DNA of 64,000 bases from Siphonodentalium dalli. Taxonomy: Eukaryota; Mollusca; Scaphopoda; Gadilida; Siphonodentaliidae. This document shows, piece by piece, positions 1-12,198 of this stretch (position 1 is its first letter; each line of letters opens with the position of its first letter). Below the pieces are notes generated by a model, which saw only the letters and a list, made by a program, of their open reading frames with translations, searched no databases and had not been told where the DNA came from. Position numbers and translations under genes: made by a program. Where the stretch lies: assembly GCA_032622095.1 (NCBI GenBank), contig CP136065.1, positions 36,674,732 to 36,738,731 on the forward strand, in the 5' to 3' direction.

Positions 1-2727
1 TGGGTTCATGGGTACGATATCTGACCACCAATACCTCATATTACTGGGCTAATGGGCACGATACCTGACCACCAAGACCTCCTATTACTGGGGTAATGGG
101 TACGATATCTGACCACAAAGACCTCCTATTACTGGCTTAATGGGTACGATATCTGACCACCAAAACATCCCATTACTGGGCTCTTGGGTATGATATCTGA
201 CCACCAAGACATCCCATTACTGGGATCTTGGGAACGATATCTGATCACCAACACCTCCTGTTAATGAGCTAATTGGGAAACATATATGACCACCAAAACC
301 TCCTATGACTTGACCCAACAAGACCTCCTGTTACTTGGCTCATGGGTACGATATCTGACCAACAAGACATCATATTACTGGGCTCATTGGTACGATATCT
401 GACCACCATGGTATCATATTGCTGGGTTCTTGGGTACGATATATGACAACAAATACATCCTATTACTGGGCTCATGGGCACGATATCTTACCACCAAAAC
501 CTCATATTGCTGGGCTCATGGGTAAGTTATCTGACCACCAAGACCTCATGTTACTGGGCTAATGGGACGTACGATATCCGACCAACAAGACCTCCTATTA
601 ATGGGCTAATTGGTACGTTGTCTGACCACCAAAACCACATGTTACTGGGCTAATGGGTAAGATAGCTGACTACCAAGACCTATTACCGGGCTAATGGATA
701 CGATATCTGACCAACAAGACCTCTTATTACTGAGCTAATGGGTACGATATCTGACCACCAATACCTCCTATCACTGGGCTCATGGGTACGATATCTGACC
801 ATCAAGTCATCATATTACTAGCCTCTTTGGTACGATATCTGACCCCAATACCTCTTATAACTGAGCTAGTGGCTACGATATCTGACCACTAAGACATCCT
901 ACTACTGGGCTCATGGGAACGATATCTGACCACTAAGACATCCTACTACTGGGCTCATGGGAACGATATCTGAACACCAAGACATCATATTACTGGGCTC
1001 ATGGGAACGATATCTGACCACCAAGACATCATATTACTGGGCTAATGGGCACGATATCTGAACACGAAGACATCATATTACTGGGCTCATGGGAACGATA
1101 TCTGACCACCAAGACATCATATTACTGGGCTAATGGGTACGATATCCGACCATCAAGACCTCTATTACTGGTCTAATGTGTACGATATCTGACCACCAAG
1201 ACCTCCTAGTACTGGGGTAATGGATACGATATCTGACCACCAAGACCTCCTAGTACTGGGCTCATGGGTCAGATATCTGAGCACCAAGACCTCCTATTAC
1301 TGGGCTCATGGGTACGATATCTGACCAACCAAAACCTCCTATTACTGCGCTAATGGGTGCGATATCTGACCACCAAGACATGGTATTACTGGGCACATGG
1401 GTACGATATCTCACCACCAAAACCTCCTATTACTGGGCTCATGGGTACGATGTCTGACCACCAACACCTCCTATTACTGGGCTAATGGGTACGATATCTG
1501 ACCAACAAGACATCATATTACTGGGCTCATTGGTACGATATCTGACCACCATGGTATCATATTGCTGGGTTCTTGGTTACGATATATGACAACAAATACA
1601 TCCTATTACTGGGCTCATGGGCACGATATCTTACCACCAAAACCTCATATTGCTGGGCTCATGGGTAAGTTATCTGACCACCAAGACCTCATGTTACTGG
1701 GCTAATGGGACGTACGATATCCGACCAACAAGACCTCCTATTAATGGGCTAATTGGTACGTTGTCTGACCACCAAAACCACATGTTACTGGGCTAATGGG
1801 TAAGATAGCTGACTACCAAGACCTATTACCGGGCTAATGGATACGATATCTGACCAACAAGACCTCTTATTACTGAGCTAATGGGTACGATATCTGACCA
1901 CCAATACCTCCTATCACTGGGCTCATGGGTACGATATCTGACCATCAAGACATCATATTACTAGCCTCTTTGGTACGATATCTGACCCCAATGCCTCTTA
2001 TAACTGAGCTAGTGGCTCCTATATCTGACCACTAAGACATCCTACTACTGGGCTCATGGGAACGATATCTGAACACCAAGACATCATATTACTGGGCTCA
2101 TGGGAACGATATCTGACCACCAAGACATCATATTACTGGGCTAATGGGCACGATATCTGAACACCAAGACATCATATTACTGGGCTCATGGGAACTATAT
2201 CTGACCACCAAGACATCATATTACTGGGCTAATGTGCACGATATCTGAACACCAAGACATCGTATTACTGGGATAATAGGTAAGATATCTGAACACCAAG
2301 ACATCGTATTACTGGGCTAATGGGTACGATATCCGACCATCAAGACCTCTATTACTGGTCTAATGTGTACGATATCTGACCACCAAGACATCCTAGTACT
2401 GGGGTAATGGATACGATATCTGACCACCAAGACCTCCTAGTACTGGGCTCATAGGTCAGATATCTGAGCACCAAGACCTCCAATTACTGGGCTCATGGGT
2501 ACGATATCTGACCAACCAAAACCTCCTATTACTGCGCTAATGGGTGCGATATCTGACCAGCAAGACATGGTATTACTGGGCACATGGGTACGATATCTCA
2601 CCACCAAAACCTCCTATTACTGGGCTCATGGGTACGATGTCTGACCACCAACACCTCCTATTACTGGGCTAATGGGTTCGATATCTGACCGCCAAAACCT
2701 CCTAGTAATGGTTTCATGGGTTCGATC
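1..2727. repeat. 44-bp satellite array with higher-order organisation
   Basis: This is a tandem array of 44-bp monomers (spacing of successive GATATC words 104 to 148 is 44). Each monomer reads roughly TACTGGGCTMATGGGTACGA, then TATCTGACCACCAAGACCTC and CTAT. Nearly every monomer keeps the EcoRV word GATATC. A block starting near 361 recurs near 1504 with the same monomer variants in the same order (ATGGTATCATATTGC, GGACGTACGATATCC, TAGCCTCTTTGG). This gives a higher-order repeat of about 26 monomers (1143 bp), drifting to 27 (1187 bp) at the right end through gain and loss of whole monomers. The array runs off the left edge. Short reading frames inside it are a by-product of the periodicity. 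Confidence 0.97.
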
Positions 2728-3260
2728 TCATTATTGTCTGGTATAAAACAACTGCAGTATGTAAAGAGTGGGCGGTAAGCAAAACACCCTGACGATTTAT
2801 TTGGGGAAGTGATTTGCGGTAACGGGTCAACAGCGAAAACTTGACGGGCGAGCATTGGATAACTACGGCTTTTGACTGAATATGAGAATTATCTTGAGTT
2901 GGTGCAAACAACTACCGATTTTTCAGCAGCGGCTTGTACCCACGACTGATATTTCTCTTGTTCAGTCAAAAGCCTTAGGTTTCCGTTTCATTATATGTGC
3001 TTTCGTTATTAACGGTGGTGCGCTCTGGTAGAGATTGACAGACTATCGCCATCTTAAAAGAAGATGACGTCATTTACGTCATCGATAGCAACGTCATGAA
3101 GGCTAATACGGAACCAAATACCATTTGATATTAGCTCGCTGGGACAAGCGATTGATACGCCGTTTATTTCTAGACCGTTTAGAGCTATTTCACTGTAGAG
3201 CATATAATAAGAGTTACTGTTATTATAATCGAAATGGCGTGAAATATTCTAAGTGTTCTG
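2728..3260. other. Unique intergenic DNA, no gene seen
   Basis: This is the sequence between the satellite and the next minisatellite. I see no frame with splice sites or recognisable domains and no structured repeat. Confidence 0.5.
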
Positions 3261-3261
3261 C

Positions 3262-3475
3262 GGCGATTCGCAGTGGTTCGCGGCGATTATCAGTGGTTCG
3301 CGATGATTCTCTGATTCGCGGCCAATCTCAGTGGTTCGCGGTGATTCTCGGTGGTTCGCGGTGATTCTCAGTTATTCGCAGCGATTCTCAGTGGTTCGCG
3401 GTGACTATCGGTGGTTCGCGGCGATTCTCAGTGGTTCGCGACGATTCTCAGTGGTTCCATGTGATTATTGGTGAG
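3262..3475. repeat. 20-bp minisatellite
   Basis: About ten degenerate copies of CAGTGGTTCGCGGCGATTCT in tandem. It is GC-rich compared with its AT-rich surroundings. Confidence 0.9.
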
Positions 3476-4706
3476 TCCTGGTCAGTCTCCTCGATTTATG
3501 TTGATTCATAATATGATCGTACGCGACACGTAGTGGAGCAACCACCTTCAAGTGACCTTGTGCAGCTCAGATCAGAACTTTTCCAAATAATATTTGCACA
3601 CCACCATTGCCGCGGAATTTTCCAACTGGTAATTCAAACTATTGCCAATTTTCAGATAATTTGCCATTTCAGTCCAAAATGTTACCGAAATGTGTCACAT
3701 ATTCGATATTTGGCCGGACAACAACATATTCAATGTTAAATTTCGGTTGGAAAAATCAAACTACATGTCTCATAGCAATTTCCATATATATTTGGTTTGA
3801 AATGTCCAACTGCTGCTGTATCAGTTTTGGAATTTCAAAACTGTGAAATTGGTTACCAAAGTTAGAAATGAGACACCGCCACCCCCAGCAGATGCCACGT
3901 ATCTCGTTAAAGCGACTCATAACCTACAGTCCTCAAACTAAACCTTGGACTTTCGCTCATTTGTCACGTTCCGGTGATTAAAATATTTGGATGATTGCAG
4001 GTAATACTACATATATAATTCATATACTTTGAAAAGACCAAATTCCGAACAGAAGCGATTACGCTTTCTATGAATTTTCTGTTGTTATAATGCGGTAATT
4101 GAAGCTTGTCTGGGTATATTATGGCTAGTCTAGTTAGGCGAAATAAGTGGCACCGGCGGATTATGTATGGCACACAAAGCCAATGACGTCACGAACCATG
4201 TCATGACGTCTTCGCTGGTTTTCATTAAGCGAACCGACGAAATTGGTATAATTGATAATGATAGGCCTAAATCGCATAGGAAGTTGTGAAGTAGCCAATT
4301 TTATTATTTTATTTCATGTCGTAGGTCATTGCCGATTCTGCGCTTTTGCAATCTCTACACAGTTACTAACCGGAAGTCATGTGACAAATAACGAAAATTG
4401 ATACACGCATTTCGAATTTTGAGCTGACGCTATAGAAAATGTAGAACAAAATATATGTCATCATCATTCACCTGTACCTGAGGTATAAACATCCACGCGC
4501 GTTCCGCGCTCTTGTGGTTGCTATTAATCCGTCCCACACAATTTCACTGTGGTGTGGATTACCGCGAAAAATAATGACCGTGAAACCTGGTGATCCAGTG
4601 GTCTTAGTGCCCACCCCCTCGGCGTTGAGTGTTTTGCTTATAGTACAATCTTTTCACACTGTATATACCAATGGTAATTTCAGGGTATCAAATCTGACGT
4701 TGAATT
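3476..4706. other. Intergenic DNA, no gene seen
   Basis: No supported coding exon. The stretch near 4610-4640 shares the phrase GTTGAGTGTTTTGCTTA with 55244-55260, so part of it is an old interspersed repeat. Confidence 0.4.
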
Positions 4707-4955
4707 TTAACCCTTCCGTGTCGGGGGCTGCGTTAGTGCAGCATTAATTATTCTGTACCATTGCAATATCTTATATACGCGAGACTCCCATATATATATA
4801 GGGGAGCATCGCATATATAGGAGACTACTGGCTCACTTGGTCAATGCAACTAATTTAGGCCAATGTATTATCATATATATGCCAGGCTCCCAATGAGAAA
4901 CTCGCATATATAATATAATGCATTGGAACAGGATTTCCGCAAAATTTCAGGAAGG
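4707..4955. mobile_element. TTAA|CCC MITE with palindromic core, 3' end lost
   Basis: It starts TTAACCCTTCCGTGTC. It contains degenerate versions of the CCAATGCATT / TATATATGCGAG palindromic core seen at 22.65, 36.7, 38.9, 49.2 and 57.1 kb. The right part (ACAGGATTTCCGCAAAATTT then CAGGAAG) matches the inverted start of the copy at 49.6 kb but breaks off before a closing GGGTTAA. The foldback element that follows appears to abut or interrupt it. TTAA target duplication with CCC...GGG ends is typical of piggyBac-type elements; that assignment is inference. Confidence 0.65.
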
Positions 4956-4971
4956 AATTCATAATGCATTG

Positions 4972-5498
4972 CACTCTTAGAACAAATGTGTATAAATACT
5001 ACACAATATGTGTTACATTTGATCTTAAACAAACTTGTGTAGAAATGCAACATGACATAAATGTGTCGGTGGAATTTTCTCAACATTGAATATGAGTGAA
5101 TATGTGAGTATATTATATTTAATATATGAGATATTTTCTATTTGAGGCATAAACCTCGTAACAGCTGCCATAATAAGAAAATGGCAGCTGCTTTAAAAAA
5201 ATTTGCTACACAATTATATGTTGTTCAGTTTTTACACAAACATAGTGTATAACAAAATTTTAAGCTGCCAATAAATTATTGTTTGTTCTGTGGTAGCCAT
5301 TACGAGTTTTGTGTCTCCAATATAACACATTTCATCTAATAACTATGATACACTCACATATTCAATCATATTCAACGTTGAAGATATTCCACCGACATAT
5401 TTAATAATTATATGTCATGTGTCATTTCTACACAATTTTGTTTAAGATCAATTGTAACACATTTTGTGTAGTATTTATACACATTTGTTCTAAGAGTG
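4972..5498. mobile_element. Foldback (inverted-repeat) element, 527 bp
   Basis: The left arm starts CACTCTTAGAACAAATGTG and the right arm ends CACATTTGTTCTAAGAGTG. The arms stay complementary with drift for about 130-150 bp (TGTATAAATACTACACAA against TTGTGTAGTATTTATACA; CGGTGGAATTTTC against the matching ATTCCACCG). The centre is AT-rich and has no coding frame. A non-autonomous DNA transposon is the simplest reading. I could not settle the target-site duplication. Confidence 0.8.
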
Positions 5499-6850
5499 TG
5501 TGTTATGCTGTTGAATAGTTTAATCTTCAACGGTTGGTTGTGGTTGTGATATATAACTTTTATTCCTCCATTCTGGAGAGTCTCAATATGTTACACAAAC
5601 TGTACATGCATGTATGTCATGATATATACAAAATCCAAATAAGTCAATATATACACTAAGAGACATGAAATGATTGTCCAAGCGACAAGGTAATTTGTCG
5701 GTAACTTACAACAACTGTTCGCATTGAAAGTAGAGAGAAACAAAAAGACAGCTTATAGTGAAATTGAATATCTAACAGTCAATGAATTTGACAGATATTA
5801 TTTATCTTGATGTAGCCCAAAACAAGTATATTTATCCAGCTAATTTTAAGCTGTCCCATCTGAACTGTTGTCATTGCATGATATCCATACTTTACAAACC
5901 CGATACCAGAATTTTAACACAATCACATCCTCAAAGTGCCACATAAGTGTTACTTTCTGACAAGATCAAATCTATGTACATTTCCTGCGTAAATTGATGC
6001 ATCACGCAACGCTGTTACACTACAGTATATCAACACTAATTTCCCCCAATTTGTTAGCATTCCACACAACAGTTACAGTGTTGCATTGTACAGAGTTATG
6101 ATTACGGACCCAGTGACAAGGTAATGTTACACAGTCGGAAAATCAGATAACATATTTATGGATAATAATTCGCATGACCGGAGTTGATCGCTTATTCTTG
6201 AGTAACATGTCGTCGCATCGGCGCTATAATGTTTTATATCTGGATTTGAAAATTTGACCGTCTGGTTTTCGTATATGTCTGCTTTATTTTCACCTTATGT
6301 TATTTTCATTATATCATTAGAAACGAAAAACTAATATGTTTAAATTATCTTGCTTTAATTGTCAGTATTATTAATGTAGTCGTTTTTTTCGTGAGTGCTA
6401 AAGTGGTTTTTAGGTTTTTAAATCCTTTCAAAGTACAAAACTCGCAGATCATGTCATTTGCTGTGCTATTTTAAGCAACGAATTAAGCTAGAATTAAGAT
6501 TTTCATATATAAGAGTACGAAAGCACTATTTCCAGTAAGGCATATTGACGGCCATTATTTCCCATTGCATACCATTTTCGGTTCGAGATAGAACGTTATA
6601 GCACTGAAATGTATGCGATCACCTGTTACAAAATAAATCAATTCATTGGTCAACAATACAGCACTGACATAACAACTAATTCGGGAGATGGAGCATATTT
6701 CCATAGCCTCCCATTCATATCTAGTATAATGCTATACTCAATGTCTTGCGTTTTTGGGACAGAAAATACCGCGCCGAATCGAACGGTACCGCCAAAATTG
6801 ATATAGAACATTTTAGCATCTGAAGCGACGATGGCCTAAGGAAACTATAT
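5499..6850. other. Intergenic DNA, no gene seen
   Basis: AT-rich sequence with no supported exon, RNA gene or clear repeat. Short open frames here have no splice or domain support. Confidence 0.4.
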
Positions 6851-6852
6851 GT

Positions 6853-6945
6853 CAATGTATGAGTATGTAAATCTATGTATGAGTATGTAAATCTATGTAT
6901 GAGTATGTAAATCTATGTATGAGTATGTAAATATATGTATACAAA
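6853..6945. repeat. 20-bp minisatellite
   Basis: Four to five near-identical tandem copies of TATGTATGAGTATGTAAATC. Confidence 0.95.
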
Positions 6946-7197
6946 CTCATGCATTGACGAATAGTGCTATTAGGACATGTTCATATCATAAGTTTATATT
7001 TCGCTTGTTGAACTTATTATCTAAATAGTTCCCTTCAATAACCAGTAATCCTTCTGTAATTGTATTATTTGTCTGCTAATTTGTTCGTGAAACCCCATTC
7101 AGATGAATAATACAACATTCCAATGTATACCTTTATAACTGAGGGTGAGAAACATGTCAACTCTAAGCTCTCTCATAAGTCAGCAATATGTACTTAC

Positions 7198-7421
7198 CGT
7201 TTGCCGTCCTTCCCCTGTCGCTTGATGATGCTGTAGAAACATTCCGCGATCACAAATATGTTTCCCAGAAGAAAGAGCCAGTAGTAGTTATTCTGGAATA
7301 TCACATTAAGTCTCCAAGCGGTCAGGAGGCTATGGCCGATTATGAAAACCCGACATAGTATGGCCGTTAATATGTCGAAACTGATCACACAAGGATTATC
7401 CGCCATTGCCTTGCTCTCCAC
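7198..7421 (-). CDS. TMEM26-like membrane protein, first coding exon
   Basis: A 224-nt minus-strand exon encoding 74 residues plus two bases. It starts at an ATG (a second Met is at residue 6) and ends at ACG|GTAAGTA, a near-consensus donor in phase 2. Residues about 17-37 form a first hydrophobic segment ending HSLLTAWRL, and residues 45-66 form a second one, YYWLFLLGNIFVIAECFYSI, followed by the basic KRQGKDGK. A hydrophobic stretch with HSL..(V/A)WR, then YWL, a second hydrophobic stretch and a Lys/Arg-Gly tail matches the N-terminus of TMEM26-family multi-pass membrane proteins as I remember it. Function in invertebrates is not established. Downstream exons should lie to the left on the minus strand; I did not find them, so they may be beyond the window or separated by a long intron. 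Confidence 0.65.
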
Positions 7422-9440
7422 ACATCTAAATAAATGATGTCAAATATTCAAACGAAATGAAGTTGAACGCTATTCATTTTATGTACATTACTACAGTAAT
7501 GTAGTTATTCTGCTAACCAAAGCGTTACAACGTTGGCTCAGCTCGATGAAAAGACATATAATAGGCCTGAATAACAAAGGACAATTCGGCCATACCTACC
7601 CATTGAATACCTGTACCCGCATTCAATGCGATAGAAGTTCGTTGTTCGGCATGGTATCAATTGAATTTAGCCCACATCGCTCGTGCTTTTTATTACGGAG
7701 TAAAAATTAAACGCCGACAATACTGATATACAACTGACTTTATGTGAAAAATGTGATCACATATCGGTATATGCGCCCAATACATTCTTAATATCTCATG
7801 CTTGTATTTATATTGACAATTTCATTTAACCTGAAGTCTTCCCATAAAATCAAATTGCGAATATGGCGGTTAAAGTGATACGTGATGTTCATGTCATAAA
7901 TTCGGCCTAAAGTCGATAACATAGATGATACTAGAACCCTGAATACGGAATTAAAGGGGGTGTACTCTAAATCCGGACATTTATAATGATACACACATGG
8001 TTGTAATCTCTGTAAATATCGTGTATTTGGAGTTTTACATGGATCATACACACCGTGTAATTGTGTCCGCTGACAACCCAATCATTGCGACTGTGTTTGA
8101 CCACAGTGAGTTAAACTCTGAACCGATGAAGAGCCGTTGACTGGGACGAAGTCGTCAGGCCGCTTAAAATAATTATTCGCGCGATAACTCAAATGGTCGA
8201 CGTTCTGTTTAAATCATTGTCAGTATTCTATTGATGTTAATACCAGTGGTGGCCTCTTCCCCAACGCAGGGGGATATGACCCCCAACATGCACGGGGAGC
8301 TATATTATCCCAGAAGCTATACCGAATTCACCATTGCATATTTCCTCGACGGGGTGTGTACGCAGCACCCTGGGTCCTGACACCCTGCTTTATAAATATC
8401 GTAGTCATGTCTTTCGTGTCTGTTTTCTACGAGTGATTAATCTAATATGCAGCAATTTATGCTATTCATATAATTATGAACATATTATACAGCATTAAAT
8501 TTGAATGCATGGTGTTGCTGTTTGTCTTCATTCGGCGAAAGGGTTGCCTAGCTACGAGTTCCCAACTACGTCACCTTTCCTCTCTTGTGTTATACAGTTA
8601 TACATGTATACGCAAAATTTACAACTATGGAATATTTGAGTAAAACATTATACTGTAATTCTTGCCCAGATAATTCCGGCTGATACATTCAATTAACTCT
8701 CTTAGTTATTGGAAGCTTTCGAGAACCAGCCCCTCCCCCAATCATGGGTTATATGGTCGAAAATGTTATAATTCAAGCTTGTGACAGGTAGGAGCTTGTT
8801 CAACCTTTGGCTTGAGAAACATATATATAAATGGGGGGGGGGGGTGTCACTCTTTTTACTTTCAACGCTGTACCTGCATTATTTTTTGGCGCTATAATGA
8901 ATATTTGCAATTCCAATTGAATTAATGTTATCACATGAGCTCGCTCTCAAATTATCAGAGAAATCGCAACAAGCCGGTATCATCCTATAAAAGAATTCTG
9001 CATATTTTATTTTTGTTTTGGATGAGCCTGTTTCCAAGAAATGACAGAAACAAATCAAGTATAAAATCGACCGGCTCTAATCCACTTTTCGAAATGAATT
9101 ATAACTCGTGAAAAACAGCAACATATATCAGACAAGAATTACTCATTTCGGCATCCATGAAAGAAGACATGTTTATGACTGGCCTGAAATTTCTTGATGG
9201 CAGTTTGTTTGATAATGGCTTATAACTACTCACTGGTGAAATTGACCTCTCGCGCGCAGGTGATTCATTTTGTAAATTATTGGTGTGGCCATGTAAAATA
9301 CATGTATTTTACATACAGACATTACATGCATGTGTGTATCCACCCTTAGTCGCTAATTTATAGTAGTGATGTAATAGCATATGTGAAATTTTCTAGTAAT
9401 ATGCGATCAATCAGAAAGCAATAGTCACATTACGAAAATA
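7422..9440. other. Intergenic DNA with old repeat fragments
   Basis: No supported gene. A fragment at 7953-7985 (TTAAAGGGGGTGTACTCTAA) resembles the ends of elements at 44.7 and 55.87 kb. A poly-G run lies at 8837-8847. Confidence 0.4.
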
Positions 9441-9756
9441 TTACAAATTGTAATTCAAACTGAACATCTCTCGATAAAGCATGCGTTCTAATTGGTCGAG
9501 AACTGACAATTGAGTTTCCGAATCATCAGCATCGCCGGTTTCTGAGTGAACCAATTTGAGTGGAGCACGTTCCGGTTGGCAACGGACAGGAGGAGCGTAT
9601 CGACCGCAACACAGCACATTGTTTGCTGATCCAACCGTACCCATGGATTGTATGCTCTCACTTAACAGTGCATTTCGTTGAATTCGCCGGCAAGCCGACT
9701 CGTTCACAAACTGTTTCCTGCTCGAATCGTCGAATATAAAATTGAACGTTCGTGTA
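9441..9756 (-). CDS. Possible terminal exon of an unidentified gene
   Basis: A minus-strand frame of 105 codons follows a plausible acceptor (GCATGTGTTCAG|TACACG, phase 2) and ends in a stop at 9441-9443. The peptide is mixed charged/polar, with ETGDADDSETQLSVLDQLER near the C-terminus and no obvious domain, membrane span or signal. Its codon use is less AT-rich than its surroundings, which favours real coding. I recognise no family. It lies upstream of the TMEM26-like exon on the same strand, so it would end a different gene whose earlier exons are at higher coordinates. No AATAAA was seen just downstream. It could be a chance frame. Confidence 0.3.
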
Positions 9757-10090
9757 CTGAACACATGCGTAATTATGCCACTATTCAATTGTTGGCCTAA
9801 ATAATGCCACATGATACGCATACTTATGTAGACAATTCACATATAGGCGGGTGTGGAAACTATGGAAAATATTATTAGATGACAACAGGATTCATGCTGT
9901 CCAACTTGGCCAATGACCAGCCTGTGCCAGCAATTTAGTCTAAAAAAAATCAACAGATTTAACTAAACCCATTACAATCATTAATATTTAATGAATAGCT
10001 GCTCGCCCGTGTATGGTTGGATAATCATCTACCTGAAGAAGGCCATGATTACTTATCACAACTTATTATGTACTGTTATGTCGTGTTGTC
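9757..10090. other. Intergenic DNA, nothing recognised
   Basis: Short AT-rich spacer before the TTAA element. I see no gene. Confidence 0.4.
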
Positions 10091-10610
10091 TTAAAGGCAC
10101 GGGTGGCGTTCGTTGCAGAAATATTCATATTTGTTCAAATCGCCATCAACAGAAGGAATATTAAAATATATATAGTTTTGTTCATATGCTAAACATAATC
10201 AGCTCGTAAATAGTATATTGTCGTCAAGACCTACGATGGTGTACGTAAACAAGAGACTGCTCGTGTTACAGAAGTTGTGCTTCTGTTCACATAACACAGC
10301 GCAATTATATTGGTTAATCACACAAAAATGATATACACGCTCTTTATTATTTCCATATCAGGAAAGCAGTAACAAATAACGCTCTTTATGTTTACCATAT
10401 CCGGATCTAAACAAAAGCCAGAAAACTTTTTTTGCTTTTGTTTGCATAACAAAGGGGGGATTGACAATAACATACTGTTTATGCCATATTTCTGATTGGC
10501 ATAAGAACAAGGTCTGTCTAAGTCTTACTATTCCTTCTGTTTATGGCGGTTTTTGACGGAGGTGAATATTTGAACAGCATACTCACCACCAACGCCGCCC
10601 TTATCTTTAA
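10091..10610. mobile_element. TTAA-flanked MITE (AGGCACGGG ends), copy 1
   Basis: A 520-bp element beginning TTAAAGGCACGGGTGGCGTT and ending AACGCCGCCCTTATCTTTAA. It can be read as TTAA target duplications around imperfect inverted ends. It aligns along its whole length with 53747-54247 (shared GACAATAACATACTGTTTAT, TATTCATATTTGTT and GGCGGTTTTTGAC). It has no coding capacity. The two copies are clearly diverged. Confidence 0.85.
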
Positions 10611-10763
10611 ACGGACATGGCTCATTCGAACATCCACATTGTTTTCTACGTGATTTGGGGCGCCGGATACGATCGATAAATAAACGAACTATTGATATAC
10701 CGGCTTCATATGCTCTGAAAAACACTTTTCAACTTTTCAACTTTTCGCCAGAAGTCAGATAAA

Positions 10764-12198
10764 TATGTGTTATATACACAATGTGTTTGTAACGATTCAT
10801 GTATCGCGACGAGGCAAGTTTTCGTGGCCATATAGCGACGAGGCGACCTTGGTCGCCGAGTCGCTATATGGACACGAAAACTAGCCCGAGTCGCGATACA
10901 TGAATCGTTACAAACACATTGTGTATATAACACATTTATCTACCATTGGTGTGACGGAATCCACCGCACAAATTACATTTCAGGAGTTTCTTAAATGCCA
11001 AAACTGTTGAATTTGTGTCCGATGATTCGCTTTCTTGGGTAAATTCTCCCAACCTGCAAAGGTGTCTGTGTCACGCGATTCGCTCGCTTTGCTAAATTCT
11101 CACAACCTGCCTGTTCACGCGAATATGCCTAACGGAAATGTATGCAATGGACACAATTTCTTACACTTATAATACATACTGAACACATACATATTAGTTG
11201 CCTTGTGATGTGTTATACCATAATACTCGTGATGGTTACCCGGTAGGCAATCAAATAGTGTTAAAACATTGGAACTATTTGTTTATAGTACGCAAGAATA
11301 TACGTTGGAATGTCGTTTTGATTTTTCACGCGATTGATGTGACGTCAGTTCATTCATGATTTTGATCAGTCAACGACGTCACGAGCGCCTTGTATCGCAA
11401 CTGCAGTGACGATACGGATGCTTTTATCGCCCATTCGTTATCGCCCATTGTATCAGGGAATTTCATAGGAAATGGTAGATAAACGCTCTTTATCTACCAT
11501 TTCCTACGTAATTGCCTGATACAATTGGCGATAACGAATTGGCGATAAACGCATCCGTATCGTTACTGCAGTTGCGATACAAGACGCTCGTGACGTCGTT
11601 GACTGGTTCAAAATCATGAATGAACTGACGTCACATCAATCGCGTGAACAATCAAAACGACATTCCAACGTATATTCTCGCGTACTATAAACAAATAGTT
11701 CCAAAGTTTTAACATTATTTGATTGCCTACCAGGCTACCATCATGGGTCTTATGGTATAACATATCACAAAGTAACTAATATGTATATGTTCAGTATGTA
11801 TTATAAGTGTAAGAGATTTTGTCCATTGAATACAATTTCCGTTAGGCATATTCGCGTGAACTTGCAGGTTGTGAGAATTTAGCAAAGCGAGCTAATCGCG
11901 TGACACAGATACCTTTACAGGTTGGGAGCATTTACTCAAGAAAGCTAATCGTCGGACACAAATTCAACAGTTTTGGCATTTAAGAAACTTCTAAAATGTA
12001 ATTTGTGGGGTGGATTCTGTCACACCAATGGTAGATAAATGTGTTATAATACACAATGTGTTTGTAACGATTCATGTATCGCGACTCGGCTAGTTTTCGT
12101 GGCCATATAGCGACTCGGCGACCTTGGCTATATGGCCACGAAAACGTGCCTCGTCCCGATACATGAATCGATACAAGCACATTGTGTATATAACACAT
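10764..12198. repeat. 1.43-kb palindrome made of two head-to-head hairpin units
   Basis: The centre is near 11488 (GGTAGATAAACGCTCTTTAT then CTACC). The left half reads outward as the reverse complement of the right half for about 700 bp with modest divergence. Each outer end is itself a palindrome: 10764-10935 and 12039-12198, both starting ATGTGTTAT and closing ATAACACAT, with arms through GTAACGATTCATGTATCGCG. The structure is therefore a palindrome capped by two smaller palindromes. A frame such as the one beginning MLYTQCVCNDSC recurs because of the symmetry and is not a gene. Confidence 0.9.

Noticed and set aside
3262-3475. Could the 20-bp repeats be a CRISPR array?
   Set aside because: The copies are contiguous without unique spacers and the DNA is eukaryotic.
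7788-8081. 97-codon minus-strand frame
   Set aside because: It overlaps a repeat-like fragment (TTAAAGGGGGTGTACTC) and has no recognisable feature.
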